A stretch of 29,364 nucleotides of DNA, taken from assembly GCA_003833135.1 (NCBI GenBank), contig QZLH01000210.1, positions 46,910 through 76,273 on the forward strand, in the 5' to 3' direction. This DNA comes from Oehlia diaphana (taxonomy: Eukaryota; Glomeromycota; Glomeromycetes; Glomerales; Glomeraceae). The notes beneath the pieces were generated by a model. The model was not told where the DNA came from. It made no database searches and was given only the letters and a program-made list of their open reading frames with translations. This document shows positions 22,375-29,364 of this stretch, piece after piece. A program made the translations under genes and the position numbers. Position 1 is the stretch's first letter, and every line of letters starts with the position of its first letter.

Positions 22375-24134
22375 TTTCTAGTAACTTGTAATATATTAAG
22401 ATTTAGAATAATAAATCGATAACCCAATAACCTTTTGGGAAGTTTTGATTTTCGGAAATTTTTGATAATCTTTTGGATCTACAAAGAACATACCATGTGG
22501 CTAGGAATTAGATGACGTATTTATGATCTTGTTAAATTAATAGTGTGATAACATTACATAATGTCTTAATGTTTTGATTAAATATTTAGAAAAACATTTA
22601 TCACATCACGTGATTTTATAAAAAATTCTACGCGGCTAATAAACCGAAAATTTTAGTACAATAAGAATTATGGACAATATGTAATAGTATTACAAAAAAT
22701 TTACGCCACTTCTTGCGTTTATAACTTGAAAAGGCAATTGTTAAACAATTAAAATTCCTTCGCGAAATGAAAAGGGAATTAATAATCCGAGTTAGTTCTT
22801 TGGTCACACGATATATAATTTGCGATAAATAATATTGTCGATCATATTCACAGGTTAACGACTCAAAACGTTGAAAAATTCCGATTTTCGGAGACAAATA
22901 CGTCATAAATCAGGAATTTTTATTTTATACTGCGGCCAAACATTGTTTGTTACAGAACAAAGAATTTCATAAAAAGAAACTCGGGACTTGCGTAGAAACT
23001 TGCACTAATAAAATATAGGAATAATGGCGTTTATTAATCATGTGCTGGATGCAAAATGAATCTCCACGTCTTCCTTACGAAAATGTAGTGTGGCTTAGCA
23101 GAAAAGAATTTTTCTTTTTTTTAATAAATAGTCAAAATGTGTATTCAATGAATTGGATAGGTATAAAATTGTTTGGAGAAGATCATATGATAATATAATG
23201 TTTACAATACCTTTTTTTCGTGAAAAACATCTTTTTCACGTTTTACTGATTATAATTATGCTCATTGATAAAAATGAGGGGAAATATGATCAGTCGCAGC
23301 ACAGCATTATAATGGAAAAAAAAACTGCGGAATGATTCGTGAAAAACGGAATTCCGGTTTATCACTTATTTGTGTATTATACGTCACACATTGTAAGTGT
23401 ATAATGTGACAAATGGTTTGTTCCACAGCTTCAGTATAATTGATTGTGACCAATCAAATATTCGTGTTTATTTGCTATATCAATTTAGTTGCCACGACTC
23501 ATCGGCCTTTTTCAACCTTTTTTTTTTTTTTTTCAGTTCTCCCTGCATTTTTTGCTTTCCTCAGTTCAACTATCCTTTTATCCCTCATCCATAAATTCTC
23601 CGCTTTTTTCTTCAAGCGACTAAATTTTTTCTTCAGCGAAAAAAGGATTTTTTTACAATAAAATATTATTAATAATAATCGCTTGGATGAAATAAAAATT
23701 ACAGTATCAAGTATAAATCCGTTTATTGTCTTGCTTTTGTCAACAAGTCATTTCATCTTTTTTTATATTCATTTTTTATACCTGATATATCAAAATTAAC
23801 TCCTTTGTCATATATAAATAGACTTAATATATCAGTGTTATCATTTATTATATATATAGATATCTTTTTCTCATTAAACTTTTTCAGCGTAAATCTCAAA
23901 TAATCGTTTTTACTCTATTTTCTTTGTATCTATCTTGATTATTAATATTGGGCTAAAGAAAGTTCTGGTAAACTAATAAAAAAGTCGGATAATAAACCAA
24001 TAAAATTGTACATCTCTTTAGTTTACCTCCAAAAAAAGTTATATCTTAGTTACTTCAATATTTTATAGACTTTTTTTTACGAAATTTATATATAACCCGA
24101 GAACTTGTTGGCAGCGCATCTGACAAATATAACC
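22375..24134. promoter_or_regulatory. long divergent intergenic region with palindromes (PI 4-kinase / unknown gene)
   Basis: 1.76 kb between two divergent starts; no supportable gene. It holds a perfect palindrome ATCACGTGAT (22605-22614), a CGGAATTCCG palindrome (23347-23356) and an imperfect ~47-bp palindrome (23368-23414). A pyrimidine-rich tract follows (about 23512-23635), then TATATAAATA (about 23813-23822) and TATATATAA (about 24086-24095). The CT-rich tract followed by TATA motifs looks like the promoter and 5' leader of the downstream gene. The TATA near 24090 is close to the ATG, so the one near 23815 is the likelier core promoter. Confidence 0.45.
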
Positions 24135-25208
24135 ATGACTTTGTTATATACTCAACCTATCCACTCTTTCGACCGCACCTGTACAGAAAATTATAATAAT
24201 ATCCCTCCGCGGTCTTCTTCGACTTCACCCGAAAGGTCTTCAAATAAGGAAACCCTTCCTCGTACGTGTTCATCTACCCCACCATCTCCATCTTATAACG
24301 ACAAAGTTTGTGATCTACCCAGCATAGTTGCCCCATGTCCAAAGAAAGCTTTATATGCCTATGCTGGACACTTGTTAAATAATAATTTTTCACCAGTACT
24401 ACCTACTTTGCAAAACCCATGGGGGTTGTCTTCGGTGCAAGAGGATATGGAGGATGATCCTATGTTCGAATCTACTGTGGATCTTTTAGAATCAATGTTA
24501 GTATTATTTATGAAATCTACTCTATTTTTTTTTGTTTGGACCTTTAGTGATAAAATTTCTTTTTTTTTGCGTATTAATTATTATAGGTCCGATGAAGCTC
24601 TTGCATGCGCAGAACTTATGGAAATTATGGGTAATTCTAGTCGTGGTTCTAGTCGCCCAGTTTCACAATCTGCTTCTCCAGATCGTGCTTATAGAGGCCA
24701 TTCATTGTCTCCATCATTTTCATTAGAACATGAAGAAGAAGATGAAGAAGAATCCGCGGCCACCGAAAACGTAAATGATAGCAGTTATACTCACACTGGA
24801 GCGATTGAAATTGAACAAACGCGACAAAAGCCAGCGTTACGCCCTGTTCGTCTTGCTATAGATAATTCTCATTTGATATTTGGTTCTTCTCCAATTACTC
24901 GTGCACATAATCCTTTGCCTATGGATTCATGCTTTTCTCCAAGCAAGCGTCATCACCATCAAGCTCAACCATATCCATCACGACCAACCCTTCATCAAGC
25001 TACTAGTATTCAACGTAAATTGTGTGATGCTGTAGCTGATATGAATGTTAGTGGAAGCTCCTTTGATGATTCTGCTCAACCCCCTCCCTTATCCAAAGCT
25101 TCTAAAGCGGCAATTTTGTTGCGCATCTCCGAAGGTGGTCGACGTAGATCATTGTCCGTTGGAAGTGCTGGATTTAAACCTGGCAGCAAAATTATTGGAC
25201 GTGTCTAA
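24135..25208 (+). CDS. unrecognised Ser/Pro-rich acidic protein
   Basis: I do not recognise this protein. Two exons, 24135-24496 and 24587-25208, join in phase (AT|G, Met) to 327 aa starting MTLLYTQPIHSF; a TTG-initiated reading at 24105 is not used. Visible parts: a low-complexity Ser/Thr/Pro segment (about 25-60, PPRSSSTSPERSSN) and a possible ordered block (about 70-140) with KKALYAYAGHLLNNNF and FESTVDLLESMSDEALACAE. Next come Ser-rich repeats (SSRGSSRP), an acidic run (HEEEDEEES) and a His run (KRHHHQAQ). The C terminus is basic and Ser-rich (GGRRRSLSVGS, a PKA/AGC-type RRxS site, ending SKIIGRV). No signal peptide or membrane segment is seen in the spliced form. The composition suggests a nuclear or cytosolic regulatory protein. 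The intron is unusual because it has no in-frame stop (see findings). Confidence 0.72.
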   Translation: MTLLYTQPIHSFDRTCTENYNNIPPRSSSTSPERSSNKETLPRTCSSTPPSPSYNDKVCDLPSIVAPCPKKALYAYAGHLLNNNFSPVLPTLQNPWGLSSVQEDMEDDPMFESTVDLLESMLVLFMKSTLFFFVWTFSDKISFFLRINYYRSDEALACAELMEIMGNSSRGSSRPVSQSASPDRAYRGHSLSPSFSLEHEEEDEEESAATENVNDSSYTHTGAIEIEQTRQKPALRPVRLAIDNSHLIFGSSPITRAHNPLPMDSCFSPSKRHHHQAQPYPSRPTLHQATSIQRKLCDAVADMNVSGSSFDDSAQPPPLSKASKAAILLRISEGGRRRSLSVGSAGFKPGSKIIGRV

Positions 25209-26282
25209 TTATTAGGTCTTTAATTTTATTTCTATTAACACTACTCACTCTCACATAATCTCGGTCATAATTTTTTCATATTCTGTATATATTTGTTAAA
25301 CTTTCTTACTTTTTTTTTGCACATATTTTTTTTTTTGCTATTGAGCATTTGTTTTTATATATTTTTTTTACGTAGAATTTTGAAAAAAATATTTTGTACA
25401 CAAAAATGCACTTTTATTTTGCCCTTGGGCTTTTTTCTTTTACGTACATATATATAATATTATATTTTCTCTATTTTTATTTTATATACAAAAAATTTTC
25501 TTTTAATATTAGCATTTATATATCATATTTTCCTTTTATAATTTATTCATAATCAGTCATATCTTAAATTGGGATTCTTTATTGTTTGTTTTAGTATAGT
25601 GTGATTTACGATGGTTCATGGTATTTTACATGAACAATATAATAGACATAAATCGATTTCACTTTAATATGACTGAATCATTCTTCTTTTTCTCATACTT
25701 ATGTATTTCTTTTACTTTATTTTGTCTATATAATTTCATTTTTTAGAGAGTGAGTTTTTTTTTCCAAAAGAATTTAATTTTTGTTTATATATACATATAT
25801 ATATTTTAATAAAATAAAAGTTTTATACTAATACTACGTATTAACCAAAAAGAAGTGAAAACAAATCATTTCTAATAACTTATTTAATCACTTGAGTAAC
25901 TAATTATTTATTCTTACATAAAAAATCTGAAGAGTTTATCATCATATTTTTTTTTTTCAGGAATCATAAGATAAATCTTTGTCACTGCAGGTTTCTTTTG
26001 ACAGAAATATTGATCTGATTAATTTCTAAATATTTTTATATTTAATCTGTAATTATGTATAAATAATAATAATATGAAAATAAAGAAAAAGGGCGTGCTA
26101 GATCGCTGATGATAAACTGATAAACTTGCAGAACAGGCCAAAATACACTCACTGTTAAGGTTATACCGTATTTATTATTAAGTTTTTTTACATTATTTTT
26201 TTTTTGTTATAAGGTTACATAATGCGTGTTTGAAACATCAGTAAATTCCTTAAATTCTTTACTATGAATTTGAGGTAATAAC
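25209..26282. other. AT-rich 3' flank, no gene
   Basis: About 1.07 kb with many poly-T runs (25310-25380, 25950-25960) and AATAAA motifs near 25809. All frames are closed by frequent stops. Presumably 3' UTR and spacer. Confidence 0.5.
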
Positions 26283-26314
26283 TGGAGGACTTACTATATC
26301 AAAGGTTAACTGTA
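26283..26314. repeat. solo pogo-type right terminus (candidate)
   Basis: The sequence ends AAAGGTTAACTG followed by TA. The intact pogo-type element's right end is GAGGTTTGACTG followed by TA. The likeness (GGTT-x-ACTG-TA) suggests a remnant end of a related Tc1/mariner element. No matching left end could be confirmed. Confidence 0.3.
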
Positions 26315-26472
26315 TTATAATTTAAAAGAATAATCCATCCTTATAAATTTATAAATTGTAAAAGAAAAGATATTTTTAAATAGATTATGAAATCTATAAT
26401 AAAAATAATTAACATAGTTTAAGTAAACAAAATTTTAAAAATTAGCTATTAAGCTATTAGAAATGTTATATA

Positions 26473-26644
26473 GTCAACCCCTTTATAAGTACCTCCTATA
26501 TAAGAACTTCTCTTCTTATTAAGGCATACATTTTTTAATCCAAATTTTTTTATATATAAAATACCCCTTCTATAATCTTTTATTAATTATGCCAATATAT
26601 TATAATAAATGTTTATAAAATTCCCCCTATATAAGCAAGCACAT
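26473..26644. repeat. degenerate repeat with CCCCTnTATAAG motifs (possible pogo-type end)
   Basis: AGTCAACCCC at about 26473 follows a TA and resembles the start of pogo-type inverted repeats. CCCC-TTTATAAG, CTCC-TATATAAG, CCCCTTCTATAA and CCCCC-TATATAAG then recur over 170 bp. Subterminal repeats of this kind are common at DNA-transposon ends, but no opposite end is visible. Confidence 0.35.
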
Positions 26645-27092
26645 ATATAAATCATGTAATTTGATATAAGATATGTATTATATAGTTTGCACTCTAAACT
26701 TGATAGTAGGAAAAGTTTTTATTTTTCAAAAATTTTCATATTTTTAACAAATAAATAATTTAAACATATTTTACATTTTTTTTTAATTACTTTCATAGAA
26801 ATCAATATTTTATTATGGTAACTAGTTTATGTATTCATAAACATGAATCTCTAAAATACCCTACTCAACCAGAAATATTTCCAATAAACTAAAAAGTTGT
26901 AAGAACTATGAAATCTATATATAATATAAAATAATAGAATAAAAGAAAAAGTAACAAAATAGAAATATAAAGAAATAAAATTTAAATTAAAAAATTAAAA
27001 AATAAAAAATAAAATAAAATAAAATTAAATAAAAGTTAACAAAAATCTAACTATTAACTAATTAAATATGTAAATTACTAGCTAGTACCACA
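26645..27092. other. AT-rich spacer, no gene
   Basis: 448 bp of strongly AT-biased, partly A-rich low-complexity sequence (notably 26935-27035, A/T runs). No ORF is supported. Confidence 0.5.
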
Positions 27093-27379
27093 AGGACCCT
27101 GAACATTACTAAAACAACTCAAATTCTGTATAACTAAAATTTCAAAATGTGATATCTTGATCAATATTATACCTAAAAAAATGAATTATATATCAAAATG
27201 TTCGTCTTGTTGAGACAAATTTAACAAGTTAAAGATCATTAAAATCCAATTACTAGATCCTGAGATAGCAAAATTTGAGTTTAAAGACTACATATAACTT
27301 TATATATTTAAAACAGAAATTAATTATAAGGTTTATACAAATTCAGATCTGAGTTTTTTTTAGTAATATTCAGGGTCCT
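27093..27379. repeat. MITE-like fold-back repeat with ~45-bp inverted arms
   Basis: The left arm begins AGGACCCTGAACATTACTAA (27093-27112) and continues to about 27134. The reverse complement of 27331-27379 begins AGGACCCTGAATATTACTAA and continues with CTCAGAT and TTGTATAA blocks that match CTCAAAT and CTGTATAA on the left. The element is about 287 bp, non-coding, with imperfect arms. No clear target-site duplication is seen. Confidence 0.7.
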
Positions 27380-27491
27380 GCATCACAGGTGATTATATGA
27401 ATTATTATTAGATTATCATGTAATTAGTGATTTTTGATCAATAAATTATCAATAAGCTTTTTTTTTCTCATGAATCGTTATTTCTCTTTTT

Positions 27492-27554
27492 CTTTCATAA
27501 CCTACTTCCTTTCTTTTATAATCCACCTCCTTTCTTTCATAATTTATTTCCTTT
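27492..27554. repeat. three tandem 21-bp repeats
   Basis: Three units of 21 bp with consensus CTTTCATAAYCYACYTCCTTT lie at 27492-27512, 27513-27533 and 27534-27554, followed by a partial copy. The period is divisible by three; on the minus strand one frame reads heptads of the form RKEVDYK/RKEVGYE. No start codon or longer gene supports translation. Confidence 0.8.
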
Positions 27555-27664
27555 TCTTTTGTTGCATATTTTATATAATATGATATTGATGAATATATTA
27601 ATAAAAATTCTGACTTTACTTCTAGTGATAAGGAAAATAATCTCTATATTATATTATGTTAATT

Positions 27665-29170
27665 GTAGGTACAAAATTTCAAATATAGAAAGAATTTAAG
27701 ACTCATCTTAAACATTATGCTTTACAAGAAAGTTTTTCCTATAAAAAAACAAGAGTTAAGTATCATTTAAGTTCAAATGAAATAACAATAGAACAAAAAA
27801 AGCATGAAATTAAGCAAAGAACTTATAAGTTTACCTATTTTCGAAATCATGTATCAAAAAAAATTATTGACCTTGAAAACTAGAAAAATAGGAAAATATA
27901 CCAAATTAACTATCCTTGACGAATTAATGTGACTCACTCTAAAAAGAAGAATTCCATCAGTATAATTTCTGTTAAACTTACATATAATTATAATATGAAT
28001 CCATTAGTTAATGAAATAGCTTCTAAATTTTGAAAATTTACTCAATAAATATTAAATCATATTGAATTTTATGTAAGTCACAGGACAACTAGTGCAATAC
28101 AGATAGATCTATCCATTATTACACATAAAATTTCCTGACTATCTGATTTTTAAAAAGAGTTTATATAATACTATACAGAAGTTTAAGATTAAACAGAAAG
28201 ATATTATTAAAAATAATGCTATAAATCTTTTATATAATCTCTATAATAGAAAATAACAAGATTCTGAATGGTTCTTTAAATTTTGATTAACTGAAGAAGA
28301 TCAATGATTAATCACTAATTTGGATGTCACCCAATCAAATTTATTATTATATAAAATTTCACAAAGTTTTGATTTTTAACTATACAGCTGAAACTAATCA
28401 TTATAATATGATTTTATGTTTATTTCTTATTATAAATAATAATACAAAATCTTGATTAATTACAAATATATTATTAAAAGATGAAACAGAAAATTCATTC
28501 ATTGGGCTTTATAATAACTAAAAAAAATATCAAATAATATTTATCCTCAGGTTATATACATAGATTGTAATTCTGCAATGACAAGTACTATTAGTTTTGT
28601 TTTTCTAATGACAAAACACAATTTATGCATATTTCATATTGATCTTAATCTTAAAAAGAATATAAGACCAAAGCTTGGCACTTAAAGGTTTAATGAATTT
28701 CAGTCTAAATTCTTTTTATATCGTAATAGTCAAGTTACTGAGATTTTTAAAGAAAAATGAAAAAGTTTAATCAACAACTATTCTGAAATAACTAAGTACT
28801 TACAACACATACTTGAACTAACAAAAGAAAGCTAGGCAAGTTGTTATATAAACAAAGTTTTTAACTGTGAGATAAACAAATAGAATCACTTAACCGATTG
28901 TTAAAAAAATACTGTTCAAAAAAACTTTCTTTTATGTCAACTTGAAAGTAAAATTCAAAATTTACTTGATAATGAAATTAAATATAAATGTATAACCAAA
29001 ATGTATAATTTTTTACTACATCAAACATTAGATGATATACCTTTAAATTCCTTGGATATATTAATGAGATTTGCAAAGATTTTTTAATACTACAAATTTT
29101 TACAGTAACACAAAATCAAATGAAGCATTCATTTTTTTATGATGCTTATTTAATTGATGAAAATTTTATT
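27665..29170 (+). pseudogene. decayed MULE transposase with FAR1-type DNA-binding domain
   Basis: Remnants in order along the plus strand. A FAR1-like start (27665-27880) contains VGTKFQI, HYALQESFSYKKTRVKYHL and FRNHVSKKIIDLEN. Next comes a segment (27902 to about 28080) reading RINVTHSKKKNSISIISV and NPLVNEIASKF. A catalytic-core stretch (about 28551-28684) reads IDCNSAMTSTIS, then TKHNLCIFHIDLNLKKNI, the MULE Asp block and HxLCxxH motif. The C-terminal scraps are ESLNRLLKK (about 28881-28910), LLDNEIKYKC (about 28962-28990) and FYDAYLIDEN (about 29136-29165). Stops and frame changes occur throughout; no functional protein is possible. The element ends are not identified, and the left limit could reach the tandem repeat at 27492. 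Confidence 0.82.
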
Positions 29171-29364
29171 CAACAGGTAAAAATTAAGATATTAGGGTTA
29201 GAGTTACTTTACTAAAAATGGTCAATTTTTTGAAATGATTTTATAATAATTTTAACATACTACAAAAATATATTTAATACATCAAAATGTTTTTGTTATA
29301 CTTTTGTTATTATTTTGTAATTATATTGTATCTAGGTCTATAAAAATAACTCAAAATAATATCA

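Noticed and set aside
22628..22906. 92-codon minus-strand ORF in the PI 4-kinase upstream region
   Set aside because: No domain, poor composition (hydrophobic/basic mix), no splice-compatible neighbours; likely chance.
26149..26180. Left inverted repeat partner (CACTGTTAAGGTTATACCG) for the end at 26314
   Set aside because: Only scattered identity with the reverse complement of the right end; orientation and TA flank do not fit.
1..29364. tRNA, rRNA, CRISPR or bacterial-type operon structure
   Set aside because: No T-loop-type GGTTCRAATCC block, no rRNA signature, no spaced identical repeats; the window is eukaryotic with spliced genes.
1..29364. A novel multi-gene system or gene cluster
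   Set aside because: The neighbouring genes are unrelated housekeeping functions; only divergent-promoter pairings suggest any functional link.

Overview
This is a eukaryotic nuclear window, almost certainly fungal. It is very AT-rich, and nearly every gene is cut by short GT-AG introns (mostly about 45-170 nt) with donors such as gtaagt and acceptors such as ttag/atag. The gene set is fungal: mitochondrial acetohydroxyacid reductoisomerase, Pwp2, Slu7, a phosducin-like protein, mitochondrial ACP, and a type II PI 4-kinase. Base composition, dense introns in housekeeping genes, and decayed pogo/Tigger-type and MULE/FAR1-type transposons fit an early-diverging filamentous fungus. An arbuscular mycorrhizal Glomeromycotina such as a Rhizophagus relative is my best guess; that placement is inference. 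I reassembled the genes by hand from exons. In every multi-exon model below the phases close and the total coding length is a multiple of three.

Layout. 1-2061: tandem-TATA promoter and ILV5 (+). 2441-5538: PWP2 (-), convergent with ILV5. 5750-7042: short-chain dehydrogenase (+), sharing a 211-bp divergent promoter with PWP2. 7220-8791: choline kinase (-). 9540-13417: 16-exon RBM5/RBM10-type splicing regulator with RRM, RanBP2 zinc finger, RRM, C2H2 and G-patch (-). 13605-15517: SLU7 splicing factor (+), 187 bp from the RBM5-like start in divergent orientation. 15614-16699: phosducin-like protein (-). 16924-17417: mitochondrial acyl carrier protein (+), another divergent pair. 17793-19668: pogo/Tigger-type DNA transposon with both terminal inverted repeats, flanking TA, and a dead transposase. 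19854-22374: type II phosphatidylinositol 4-kinase (-). 22375-24134: 1.76-kb divergent intergenic region with several palindromes. 24135-25208: unrecognised Ser/Pro-rich protein with one stop-free intron (+). 25209-29364: gene-free, repeat-rich tail with pogo-type ends, a fold-back (MITE-like) repeat, a 21-bp tandem repeat and a heavily decayed MULE transposase.

The first 25 kb is compact housekeeping territory in which neighbours are often divergent pairs. Two encode early-spliceosome or 3' splice-site factors (RBM5-like and SLU7). The last 4 kb has lost coding capacity, and its transposon shows stop codons and amino-acid losses mainly of the C-to-T/G-to-A kind. I found no tRNA, rRNA or CRISPR array, and no convincing new multi-gene system. 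The most interesting leads are the unknown gene with the in-frame hydrophobic intron, the RBM5-like/SLU7 divergent pair, and the transition-biased decay of the MULE relic.
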